DNA of 64,000 nt, taken from NCBI GenBank assembly GCA_963422565.1, contig OY730228.1, positions 372,001-436,000 of the forward strand. Direction: 5' to 3'. A model generated the notes under the pieces. It was not told the origin of the DNA, made no database searches, and saw only the letters and a program-made list of their open reading frames with translations. The first letter of the stretch is position 1, and every line of letters begins with the position of its first letter. This DNA is from G963422565 sp963422565 (lineage in GTDB: Bacteria > Pseudomonadota > Alphaproteobacteria > MPNO01). The position numbers and the translations under genes were made by a program. Positions 17,795 to 25,107 of the stretch are shown here, one piece after another.

Positions 17795-18615
17795 CCGAAT
17801 CCGCTCTCTCCGAGGCGTTGGAAGTCGTTGCGGACGGGTGCCTGCTGGCGTTGCCCAAGCCCGAGGCCGGATCGCCCGGCGCCGCGGTGCGGGCGCTGAT
17901 CCGGCGCGGGGTGCGCGGTCTCCATCTCTTCTGCCTGCCGTCGGGCGGTCACGCGGCGGATCTGCTGATCGGTGCGGGCTGCGTCCGCAGGGTCGAAAGC
18001 AGCGGGATATCCCTCGGCGAGCTCGGCGCCGCACCCTGTTTTCGACGCGCGGCCGAACAGGGGCGGATCGACCTGCGCGACGCGACATGTCAGGCGATGT
18101 ACGCCGCCATCCAGGCCGGCGAGAAGGGTATGCCGTTCGCCGCGCTTCGGGGGCTGATCGGTTCGGATCTCCTGCGCCACCGCGATGATTGGCGGGTGAT
18201 CCAGAACCCCTTCGTCGACGATGAGGAGCCGGTGGCCGTCCTCGCCGCCATACGCCCCGATGTCTGCCTGTTCCACGCCCGCCTCGGGGACCGCTACGGC
18301 AATCTCTGGGTCGGGAACGCGCGCGAGGCGATCGTCCTCGCCCATGCTTCGCGGACATCGATCGCGACCTTCGAGGCTTGGTCCGACGGCAACCTGATGG
18401 AGGACGAACGCTACGCCGCCGGCACGATCGCGCCGCTCTACGTGGAGGCGGCCGTGCATGCGCCGCGCGGGGCATGGCCGGACGGCCTTCCCGGCGGGCC
18501 GCCCGCCGACGCGGCGCATCTCGCCGAATATGGCCGGGTGACGCGGAACGAGGCGGGTATCGCCGCCTATCTCGCCCGCCATGTCTTCGGCGAAGCCGCG
18601 GCGGCGGTTCGGTGA
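17791..18615 (+). CDS. CoA-transferase-like subunit alpha (family I, GctA/IpdA-like)
   Basis: A 274-residue protein with the family I CoA-transferase alpha fold. Visible landmarks are LLIGAGCVRRVESSGISLGELG, the ALRGLIGSDLLRHR motif and the RYGNLWVGNAREA segment. Such subunits pair with a beta subunit to transfer CoA between acids or, in the IpdAB branch, to hydrolyse a cyclic acyl-CoA. The start overlaps the exporter stop by four bases and the stop overlaps the beta subunit start (GTGA), so all three are coupled. Substrate cannot be read. Confidence 0.85.
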   Translation: MTESALSEALEVVADGCLLALPKPEAGSPGAAVRALIRRGVRGLHLFCLPSGGHAADLLIGAGCVRRVESSGISLGELGAAPCFRRAAEQGRIDLRDATCQAMYAAIQAGEKGMPFAALRGLIGSDLLRHRDDWRVIQNPFVDDEEPVAVLAAIRPDVCLFHARLGDRYGNLWVGNAREAIVLAHASRTSIATFEAWSDGNLMEDERYAAGTIAPLYVEAAVHAPRGAWPDGLPGGPPADAAHLAEYGRVTRNEAGIAAYLARHVFGEAAAAVR

Positions 18616-19370
18616 CGGCCAGCCGCGAGGAGTTTCTCGCCTGCGTCCTCGCCCGCAAGGTTTCCGGGCTCGCCAATATCGCCGTCGGAACCAGTTCGCC
18701 GATTCCCGCCGCCGCGGCGCTCGCGCTCCAGATCGAGAGCGGCGGACGAACGCAAGCCAGCATCCTGGGCAGCCGTCGACACAAACCGTTCAACGACGGC
18801 GGGAGCGAGCTGCATGACCGAGCCGCGCAGGGGCGTATCGACGCGTTCTTTCTCGGCGGCGGGCAGATCGACGGCAGCGCGAACATCAACCTCGTCGGGA
18901 CGGGCGCATACCCGGCGCTCGATGTCAGATTTCCAGGCAGTTACGGCTCGGCATTCCTCTATTTTCTCATACCGAAGGTGATCCTGTTCCGCGTGGAGCA
19001 CAGCCGCCGGGTGCTGGTGGACCGCGTCGATTTCGTCAGCGCTCCCGGTGTCGGCCCGCCGGCGGTTCCGCGCCGGGGAGGCCCCGGCGCGCTGGTCACC
19101 GGGAAATGCGTCTTCGCCTTCGATCGAAGAAGAGCGCGGTTTCGCCTCGAGAGTCTCCACCCCGGCGTTTCTCTCGGGGACGTGATGGAGGGAACGGGAT
19201 TCGATTTCGACATTCCCGAAACCGTGCCCGTCACCCCTGCCCCGGAGCCCGAAAGGCTCGAGCTGATCCGGGGCCGCGTTCGCAGGGAGGTCGCCGAGGT
19301 CTATCCCGAGTTCGCGGCGACGGCCATTCGCGCGCCGCGCGACTCCGCATCGAATGCCGCGGCCTCGTAG
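18612..19370 (+). CDS. CoA-transferase-like subunit beta (family I, GctB/IpdB-like)
   Basis: A 252-residue partner of the alpha subunit, starting at GTG 18612. It has GLANIAVGTSSPIPAAAALA near the N-terminus and GGGQIDGSANINLVGTG in the middle, typical of the GctB/IpdB branch. The region where glutaconate CoA-transferase carries its catalytic ESG reads ASILGSRRHKPFNDGG here, so the acylating glutamate seems absent, as reported for IpdB. That would favour a hydrolase over a transferase; this is inference from hand alignment. Confidence 0.84.
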   Translation: MTASREEFLACVLARKVSGLANIAVGTSSPIPAAAALALQIESGGRTQASILGSRRHKPFNDGGSELHDRAAQGRIDAFFLGGGQIDGSANINLVGTGAYPALDVRFPGSYGSAFLYFLIPKVILFRVEHSRRVLVDRVDFVSAPGVGPPAVPRRGGPGALVTGKCVFAFDRRRARFRLESLHPGVSLGDVMEGTGFDFDIPETVPVTPAPEPERLELIRGRVRREVAEVYPEFAATAIRAPRDSASNAAAS

Positions 19371-19565
19371 GACGCGGCGCTTGCATCCGGCAGCTCTCGA
19401 TTGGGGAACCGCGACCGGCAAGCCGGAAGACTCCCATTTACACGCCTGGAAGACTCGGACAGACTCCGATGTCGAGGAAGCTTCCCGAATGTCCGGTGCC
19501 GTGATGCTGCGTGCTTCGAAGACGGCCTCATGTCGGGAAGGTGAAAGGATATCGGGAGACCGGGA

Positions 19566-20591
19566 ATGAAGAAGATCGGTCGGACGGCGGCTCTGGGAGT
19601 CGCGATGGCCGCGGCCGCCGCCCTGTCGTTGCAGGCGAGCCCGACCCTGGCGGCAGCGAAACATGTCATGAAGCTCGCGATCGTTGTCGCCAACGACCCG
19701 CTTCACGAATTCATCAGGGCTTACAAGGCCAAGGTCGAGGAGCTCTCCGGCGGCCGCGTCTCCGCCGAGCTCTATCCGTCGGCCCAGCTCGGCAAGATTC
19801 CCCGTCTGATCGAAGGCCTGCAGCTCGGCACGATCGAGTTCTTCGGAACCCCGGCCGGCTTCCTGAAGGGTGTCGATCCCCGCTTCCAAGTCCTGGAGGT
19901 GCCCGGGATCTTCGACAGCCCCGGACACGCGCACGACACCATCACCGACGCGCGCTTCCGCGAACCGTTCCTGGACATGGCTTCGGCGAAGGGCATCAAG
20001 GGCGTGAGCATCTGGATGTACGGCCCCACCTCCTATGCCTCGCTGACGCCGATGCGGACGCTCTCCGACTTCAAGGGCCAGAAGTTTCGGGTACTCGCGA
20101 CGAAGGTCGAGACCGAGGTCATGGGCCGCCTTGGCGCGACCGGCGTGCCGATGCCCTATACCGAGACCCTGCCGGCGCTCCAGCGCAAGCTGATCGACGG
20201 TATCCGCTCCAATATCGTGGTGATGGCGGCCACCAAGCATTTCACCGTCACCAAGTTCATCACCGTCGTCAACGACACTTACATCCCCTCTGTCGGTTTC
20301 GTTTCCATGGTCTTTTACAACAAGTTGCCAAGGGATCTGCAGAAGGTGGTCGAAGATGCAGGCAGGGCGGTCGAGCCGCATATGTTCCAGGTCGGCCGCG
20401 AATTCGCCAAGACCGCCGAACAGAAATGGCGGGACGGCGGGGCGGAGGTGATCCGCCTGTCGGACGCCGACCAGAAGAAGTTCATGGAGGTCACGAGGCC
20501 GATCGGCGACGATGTCCTGGGAAGCCGCGACGACACCCGCGAGATGTTCACGCTCATGAAGACGGTCGCGAAGTCGCACGCCGGCATGTGA
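19566..20591 (+). CDS. TRAP transporter substrate-binding protein (DctP family), orphan
   Basis: A 341-residue solute receptor with a signal peptide (cleavage near LAA-AKHVMKL). Family features include ELYPSAQLGKIPRLIEGLQL, SDFKGQKFRVLATKVE with a likely carboxylate-binding arginine, and LTPMRTLSDFKG. Unlike the other two receptors in the window it has no DctQ or DctM gene beside it; the next genes are the minus-strand defence island. It may rely on membrane subunits elsewhere. A 195-base gap separates it from the CoA-transferase genes, so it may have its own promoter. Confidence 0.91.
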   Translation: MKKIGRTAALGVAMAAAAALSLQASPTLAAAKHVMKLAIVVANDPLHEFIRAYKAKVEELSGGRVSAELYPSAQLGKIPRLIEGLQLGTIEFFGTPAGFLKGVDPRFQVLEVPGIFDSPGHAHDTITDARFREPFLDMASAKGIKGVSIWMYGPTSYASLTPMRTLSDFKGQKFRVLATKVETEVMGRLGATGVPMPYTETLPALQRKLIDGIRSNIVVMAATKHFTVTKFITVVNDTYIPSVGFVSMVFYNKLPRDLQKVVEDAGRAVEPHMFQVGREFAKTAEQKWRDGGAEVIRLSDADQKKFMEVTRPIGDDVLGSRDDTREMFTLMKTVAKSHAGM

Positions 20592-20666
20592 CCTCTTCAC
20601 GGCCGGCCGGGACGGCTGGAGGCGCGGCGGACGAGCTGTGCGCCGCTGTGGCCGGCAAGTCGACGC

Positions 20667-21044
20667 TCAACCGGCTTGGAGCACGCGCCCACGGTCGCGC
20701 ACCGCCATCGCCGCATCGGACACGATGCCGAAGCGATCGAGCTCGCGCTCGGGCAGCGCGTCGAAATACTCCCCGGCCTGTTCGTACGCCGCCTTCAGGT
20801 CGCGTCCCGCGCTCTTCTGCTCGACGATCAGCACGCCCGGCCGGAACAGGTCGATGAAGCCCGAGCGGTTGTCCAGCTTCGCGACATGCGCCTCGTAGCA
20901 CGCGACGCTCCGCCGCCGAACGCCGAACACCCGGAAGAAGGCGTTGTAGAAGCTTTGCGCCTCGCCTCTCTCGTAGGCCGCGTCACGCCATTCGTAGGGA
21001 AAGGCGGCGGCGCGGGCGCGCACCTCATTCCACGAAAAGCGCAC
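20667..21044 (-). pseudogene. N-terminal remnant of an MmeI-like class I SAM-dependent DNA methyltransferase
   Basis: A 125-codon reading frame from GTG 21044, three bases after the mrr stop. Residues 1 to about 103 look like the N-terminal domain of MmeI-like restriction-methyltransferases: EWRDAAYERGEAQSFYN, FGVRRRSVACYEAHVAKL, RSGFIDLFRPGVLIVEQKSA, then AYEQAGEYFDALPE. The VEQKSAG part is a PD-(D/E)xK-type nuclease motif. After LPERELDR the expected sequence is lost and the frame soon stops. The methyltransferase and target-recognition parts, normally several hundred residues, are absent. This is a truncated relic, downstream of an apparently intact mrr. Confidence 0.75.
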
Positions 21045-21047
21045 GGT

Positions 21048-21977
21048 CTACGTCACTTCCTGATCGAAATAGTCTTCGTCGATCCGCTTGATCTCGTGAT
21101 GGAGCCGCGTTCGCACACCGACCCCGTGCCGGACCATGAGGCGCGCCAGCTCCTCGCCGTCGATCAGGACGATACGCTTCGGACTCCGCGCCACGTAATC
21201 CTTCGCGGCCTTGGTGAACGAGGCAGTGGTGACGAACACGCCCTTGGTCGTGCCCGCAGCGTCGATCGCGCCCGCGAAGCTGCGCAGGTCGCTTTCGCCC
21301 ACGGTGTTGCCGTCTGCGTATCTCTTCGCCTGCAGGTAGACCTCATCCAGACCGAGCGCGTCTTCCCGGATCGTGCCGTCGATTCCCCCATCCCCCGAAC
21401 CTCCGGTCACCCGACCCTTCGCGGCATCGCCGCCGCCGTACCCCATCGCGATCAACAGATCGACGACCGCACGTTCGAGAAACGCAGGTGCCGCACTGCG
21501 AACCCGATGCAGCACATCGGCTTCCAGAGCGCTGCTCAACTGCCTGGCAGCGCGTTCCAGTGCCTCCTCCGGCGTTTCGGCGATGTCGTCGCTCCGCTTC
21601 TCCGTCGCATCCTTGCCGGGAGACGGAGCGTTCGCCCGCCGCGACCACTCTGCGTAATCCGGGTACTCTCCAAGCAGGTTCATGTCGATGCGAGAAGGCT
21701 TACGGGACAGCAAGCGTTCGCCTTCCTGCGTCAACCGATACACGCCGCGGCGGACCCGCTCCAGAAGACCGGCGCGCTCCATGTATTTCACGGCCCAACT
21801 CACGCGATTCACGAAGACCGGTTGCCGACCGCTCGGGAGCATTTCCCGAACATCTTCGGCAGAGAGTCCCTCGGCACCGGCGATCCGCTCGCGGGCTTCC
21901 GAGATCGACGATTCCGCACCGGTGGCGAACGCCTTGAGGGCCGGGAGCATCAGCGACTGAAAATCAGGAACGGGCAT
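21048..21977 (-). CDS. mrr: Mrr-type restriction endonuclease
   Basis: A 309-residue protein with an N-terminal Mrr_N winged-helix region (about residues 5-95: LPALKAFATG, NRVSWAVKYMERAGLLERVRRGVY) and a C-terminal nuclease domain. The catalytic core is visible as GGSGDGGIDG (Asp200), then EVYLQAKRY with Gln216 and Lys218, the D...QxK variant of the PD-(D/E)xK fold found in Mrr. Mrr enzymes cut methylated DNA. The gene overlaps higA by 14 bases and abuts the methyltransferase remnant, so higB-higA-mrr form one operon. It appears intact. Confidence 0.88.
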   Translation of the reverse strand: MPVPDFQSLMLPALKAFATGAESSISEARERIAGAEGLSAEDVREMLPSGRQPVFVNRVSWAVKYMERAGLLERVRRGVYRLTQEGERLLSRKPSRIDMNLLGEYPDYAEWSRRANAPSPGKDATEKRSDDIAETPEEALERAARQLSSALEADVLHRVRSAAPAFLERAVVDLLIAMGYGGGDAAKGRVTGGSGDGGIDGTIREDALGLDEVYLQAKRYADGNTVGESDLRSFAGAIDAAGTTKGVFVTTASFTKAAKDYVARSPKRIVLIDGEELARLMVRHGVGVRTRLHHEIKRIDEDYFDQEVT

Positions 21978-22296
21978 CGGCGACCGCGCCTGTTGCCGCC
22001 GACTGCCGGGGCGTCACGCACTTCGCAATCTCGTGGCCCGCCGCGATCTCCGCCTGGCGAAGCTCCCAGGTCTTCTGCAAGTTCAGCCAGAGTTGCGGCG
22101 TCGTCCCGAAATACCGCGCAAGCCGCAGCGCCGTGTCCGCGCTCACCCCCCGCTGGCCGTTCAGGATCATCGTCACCCGGTTCACCGGCACCCCCAACGC
22201 CTTCGACAACGCATTGGCCGACAACCCGAGTTCATCGAGTTCGTCGCGGAGGATCTCTCCGGGATGCACCGGCTTCATGCCGTTGCTTGCGTTCAT
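21964..22296 (-). CDS. higA: HigA-family antitoxin
   Basis: A 110-residue helix-turn-helix protein of the HigA type. It opens with the family's PVHPGEILRDELDELGLS, followed by the HTH ANALSKALGVPVNRVTMILN and RYFGTTPQLWLNLQ. It should neutralise the HigB-like toxin encoded 12 bases upstream and repress the operon promoter. Its 3' end overlaps the start of mrr, so antitoxin and nuclease are translated together. No damage is seen. Confidence 0.92.
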   Translation of the reverse strand: MNASNGMKPVHPGEILRDELDELGLSANALSKALGVPVNRVTMILNGQRGVSADTALRLARYFGTTPQLWLNLQKTWELRQAEIAAGHEIAKCVTPRQSAATGAVADARS

Positions 22297-22308
22297 GTCA
22301 AATCTCCC

Positions 22309-22587
22309 TCAGTGGTAATCCAAGATCTCTACGTTGCACGGCCCTTCGTCCGTCCAATGGAAGCAGACGCGCCATTGCGCGTTGATCCGAATGCTGTGCT
22401 GACCGACGCGGTCGCCGCGCAGCGCTTCCAGCCGGTTGCTCGGCAACGCGGCAAGGTCTCCGAGCGTCTCCGCGCTGTCCAGCAGGACCAGGCGGCGCGC
22501 CGCCTGATTGGCGAAGCCCTGAAATGCCGCAATGCGCTGCCCCTCGTAGAAGCGCCGCGTCGTCCAATCCTTGAAGCTGCGTATCAT
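22309..22587 (-). CDS. higB: HigB-family toxin (RelE/ParE superfamily)
   Basis: A 92-residue toxin of the plasmid-maintenance killer group. The start MIRSFKDWTTRRFYEGQR, the middle SNRLEALRGDRVGQHSIRIN and the end RVCFHWTDEGPCNVEILDY match HigB, a ribosome-dependent mRNA nuclease. Toxin-first order (higB then higA) is the norm for this family. A 154-bp element repeated in front of the second toxin gene ends 149 bases upstream of this start. Confidence 0.92.
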   Translation of the reverse strand: MIRSFKDWTTRRFYEGQRIAAFQGFANQAARRLVLLDSAETLGDLAALPSNRLEALRGDRVGQHSIRINAQWRVCFHWTDEGPCNVEILDYH

Positions 22588-23067
22588 GCGCGGCTACTGT
22601 AGTCGTTGTTACGGTTTCCGTAAAGGGCATCTGGCTTTCGAACGTTGCTCGCGGCTCGCCCAACGGCGCAACCGGGCCTGGTGACCGAAATGTTGTCCGG
22701 TAGCGCGTGCACCGTTCGGTCTTCAGCCGACCGCAAACATGTGCGATGGCGCCTGCTGCGCGGCGGTGCGGGCCGAGGGAATGATCCCGCCGGTGCGCGT
22801 CTCCGCCCACGTTGAATTGTTACCTCGTGCTTCCTATAGTGCCGCCCGGAAGCCGCGCGGCGGTTCGGGGACTGTTTCCTCGGGTGCGCGACCCTTCGCC
22901 GCTACGCCGAGGCAACCGGCACGCGGCTGACCGTGGGCTTGGTCCCGGCGGACGGCTGAGGCATGAGACAGGCCGGGCGTCATGGCATGAACCGGGCTGA
23001 CGAGACACACGTGGCGAAACTCCATCCGCTTTCCCGTAAGTGCATACTCATGCGCTCATGCGCACGG
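22588..23067. other. Intergenic stretch with repeat copy 1
   Basis: 480 bases between higB and the HNH gene. It holds the first copy of the 154-bp repeat (22737-22890). The rest has no convincing gene, tRNA or terminator. Base composition looks lower in GC than the flanking chromosome towards 23040. Confidence 0.6.
22737..22890 (-). repeat. 154-bp direct repeat, copy 1
   Basis: This block aligns without gaps to 24782-24935 in the same orientation. By hand alignment 136 of 154 bases match, including a perfect 52-base block (22764-22815 against 24809-24860). It lies upstream of the higB start on the minus strand. It contains no transposase-like frame. Confidence 0.9.
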
Positions 23068-23655
23068 TCAACAATTCCAAGTTGCCTGTCCGGTGTCGGA
23101 AGGATGCACCCATAACGTCATTTCATCCAACGGCGGAAACTGCGTCGGTAACATGCGAACGTCGAAAGGCATCTCATGCTCGTCGTCAAGCCGGTCCAGG
23201 GCCGTGTCGAGATGTCCGTGTTTCTCGCAATATCGAGTGACGATCTTGACGTACCTCCGTAGCAAGAGAACCGGCGGAAAACGATTCTTCACCGCCATCC
23301 ATTCCATCAAGTCCCGGCCACCCTTCGAACTATTGCAGCGCCGACACGACCAGATGAGGTTGTCGGATGTGTCCGGGCCGCCGCGCATTTTCGGGATCAG
23401 ATGATCCACGCATAAGCTGTCCGTCCCGCCACAGTAATAGCAGGCTTGCGGCGCCGTCATTTTGACCCGCTCGTCATAGTAGAGGGACCGCATTCGCATG
23501 GTGCCGTCGATCAGTCCGCGCTGAAGCCTGGCCCGGATCATGTAGTCCGTCCTCGCATATTTTCGCGCGCCCCTTTCGAGGGCCGCATGCGCGCGAGCAA
23601 GATTCGCATAGCAGAAAGCGATTTTCTCCCGGACAGTTCGTGGCTGCGCCGTCAT
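23068..23655 (-). CDS. HNH endonuclease
   Basis: A 195-residue protein (206 if the in-frame ATG at 23688 is used). The HNH domain is clear: CYYCGGTD, then CVDHLIPKMRGGPDTSDN, then WSCRRCNSSKGGRD. Two CxxC pairs would hold a structural zinc, and the DH plus the Asn of SDN form the metal-dependent nuclease site. Helical flanks precede and follow. No methyltransferase or partner is intact beside it. The gene sits alone between the two toxin-antitoxin modules and reads lower in GC than the chromosome around it, consistent with transfer. Confidence 0.85.
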   Translation of the reverse strand: MTAQPRTVREKIAFCYANLARAHAALERGARKYARTDYMIRARLQRGLIDGTMRMRSLYYDERVKMTAPQACYYCGGTDSLCVDHLIPKMRGGPDTSDNLIWSCRRCNSSKGGRDLMEWMAVKNRFPPVLLLRRYVKIVTRYCEKHGHLDTALDRLDDEHEMPFDVRMLPTQFPPLDEMTLWVHPSDTGQATWNC

Positions 23656-23688
23656 GGCATCAGGCGCCGACCATCCAGAGGCGGACAC

Positions 23689-24066
23689 GCAGTTTCCCTG
23701 CGAACGACCGGCCGCGATGCGATGGCCTTCTGGACGGTGCGTATATTTGCCGTCCGCCCCTCGCGAGGGCGGCCCCGCTGCACCTGCTTCGCCGCGTAGA
23801 GGCCGAAGTCGGGACGACGCAGAAGACCTTGGGCTTGAGCGTCGCGCCGACGGCGTTCAGCAGGTTCGCGAGCGGCCCGTAGCTCGACCGCTCCCCCGTC
23901 GCCCCGCCCGATGCGCGCACCCGGCCGAGATCGCCGAAATAGGCCTCGACCGCCGCGGTGAGCTTTGTATTTGTTCCCGTCATCAATCCCGTTTCTGGTC
24001 GAGCTTGGCCCAAGGCGCAAGCTTCCTTGCAGAAGGACCGCACCGCATCGAGGACGCGATAAACGA
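23689..24066. other. Stretch with only a broken gene
   Basis: 378 bases between the HNH gene and higA-2. Apart from the methyltransferase remnant (23740-23983) nothing is recognisable; longer open frames across it are out of frame with the remnant and were rejected. Confidence 0.6.
23740..23983 (-). pseudogene. N-terminal remnant of an N6-adenine DNA methyltransferase (type IIG/ISP-like)
   Basis: From ATG 23983 the frame reads MTGTNTKLTAAVEAYFGDLG, then RVRASGGATGERSSYGPLAN and LLNAVGATLKPKVFCV. These are typical first residues of large N6-adenine restriction-methyltransferases. Immediately after KVFCV the similarity continues in another frame (RPDFGLYAAKQVQRGRPREG), so a frameshift and loss of roughly ten codons are inferred. 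Nothing recognisable follows. It lies 83 bases after higA-2, mirroring the restriction genes behind higA-1. The end coordinate is approximate. Confidence 0.7.
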
Positions 24067-24381
24067 TCATGCGTGCAGCGCGCCCGCACGCTGTTCGGCG
24101 GCGACCCTCTCGCGACGCGCCTGTGCAAGCTCGTAGCTCGCCTGCATCCGCATCCAGTGCTCGGCGGTACCCCAGCCGATGTCCTCCAGAGACAGCGCCA
24201 TGTTCGCGGACACTCCCGCCTTGCCGTTCAGCAGCCGCGACAGCGTTCCGCGCTCGCAACCGAGCCGCGCCGCCGTCTCGGTCACGTTCCAGCCCACATC
24301 GTCCATGCTCTCGCGGATGAGTTCGCCCAGGTGCGGCGGGTTCTGCATCGGGCCGACGCGATCGTTCGCAATGTCGTTCAT
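24067..24381 (-). CDS. HigA-family antitoxin, second copy
   Basis: A 104-residue HTH protein: PPHLGELIRESMDDVGWN, then the HTH TETAARLGCERGTLSRLLNG and ALSLEDIGWGTAEHWMRMQA. This is the HigA-2 branch, diverged from the antitoxin at 21964. ATG 24381 is preferred: a GGAGGGA ribosome-binding site lies about ten bases upstream, whereas an in-frame GTG at 24390 would sit too close to it. The toxin gene in front is frameshifted, so this antitoxin may be an orphan that can still bind the operator or neutralise related toxins. Confidence 0.87.
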   Translation of the reverse strand: MNDIANDRVGPMQNPPHLGELIRESMDDVGWNVTETAARLGCERGTLSRLLNGKAGVSANMALSLEDIGWGTAEHWMRMQASYELAQARRERVAAEQRAGALHA

Positions 24382-24399
24382 GGTCAGCACTCCCTCCGG

Positions 24400-24670
24400 T
24401 CAGTGATAGTCGATCAGGTCCACATCCACGGCCTCGCTGTCCTCGAAGCGGAACGCCACGCGCCAGTTGCCCGAGACGCGGACGCTCCTGGCCCGCACGG
24501 TTGCCCTTCAGGGGATGCAGCCGAAAGCCCGGCGCGTCGGCGCTGCCCGGATGCGTCGCCTCTTGCAAACGGAACAGGATACGCCGAAGCCGTGGCGCGA
24601 GACCGGCGGGAAGCCGCGCCGTGTCGTCGCGTTCGTGCAGCGCCCGCAGTCCCTTGTGCCTGATCTTCAT
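24400..24670 (-). pseudogene. Frameshifted HigB-family toxin, second copy
   Basis: The frame starts at ATG 24670 as MKIRHKGLRALHERDDTARL and continues to PGFRLHPLKGNRAGQ, a good HigB-type toxin. After GQ the expected W-S-V-R-V-S-G-N-W appears only in another frame (SVRVSGNWRVAFRFED, then VDLIDYH and a stop at 24400). The simplest explanation is loss of two bases from a tryptophan codon near 24494. The intact reading would be about 91 residues, and its stop would lie ten bases before higA-2 as expected for a working pair. Inactivation of the toxin with retention of the antitoxin is inferred; a sequencing error is the alternative. Confidence 0.8.
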
Positions 24671-24781
24671 GATTCACTGTAGCGCGCCACGTTACACGCC
24701 GCAAAGGTCCGCCATGCCCTCACGTCCGGCGAGAACGCTGCGGAGCGGCAACGTGTGCACGGCCGCCGATGCGCTGCGGTA

Positions 24782-24935
24782 ACATGCGCGGCTGCCCCTG
24801 CTACCCGACGGTGCGGGCCGAGGGAATGATCCCGCCGGTGCGCGTCTCCGCCCACGTTGATCTGTTGCCTCGTGCTTCCTGTAGTGCCGCCTGGAAGCTG
24901 CGCGGCGGTTCGGGAACTGTCTCCGCAGGTGCGCG
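24782..24935 (-). repeat. 154-bp direct repeat, copy 2
   Basis: Second copy of the element at 22737-22890, same orientation, ungapped, about 88% identical by hand count. It ends 111 bases upstream of the second (broken) higB start, a position like that of copy 1. In both copies a GTG-initiated frame encoding VGGDAHRRDHSLGPHR is open, but it diverges outside the element. Confidence 0.9.
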
Positions 24936-25045
24936 GCGGGCGCTGGCGCTCAAGCGCCGCTCGGGCTAAATGCCAGTTGAACAACCGCTTTCATCGTCCG
25001 GCGGTTTGAGCGGTCAGAAAGCGGGATTGGGACGCCAGTCGGCGC

Positions 25046-25107
25046 GCGGTTCTCACACTCCACCCTCCCTCCTCGAAGGAGGAGGGAGGGTGGAGTGTGA
25101 GAACCGC
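25046..25107. repeat. Perfect 29-bp-arm inverted repeat with GAAG loop
   Basis: Left arm 25046-25074 and right arm 25079-25107 are exact reverse complements, separated by the four bases GAAG. The arms are pyrimidine-rich on one side (CCACCCTCCCTCCTC) and purine-rich on the other. No T-run follows on either strand, so it does not look like an intrinsic terminator. It resembles short mobile palindromes seen between bacterial genes. Confidence 0.92.

Noticed and set aside
22737..24935. Direct repeats as ends of an insertion sequence
   Set aside because: No transposase between them and the copies are direct, 154 bp and 88% identical; they lack inverted termini.
24667..24984. Minus-strand frame spanning repeat copy 2, with its stop overlapping the broken higB-2 start
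   Set aside because: The coupling looks attractive, but the matching frame in repeat copy 1 does not end near higB-1 and the peptide diverges outside the repeat.
25046..25107. Palindrome as intrinsic terminator or CRISPR repeat
   Set aside because: No T-run on either strand and only one copy in the window; no spaced repeats of CRISPR type anywhere.
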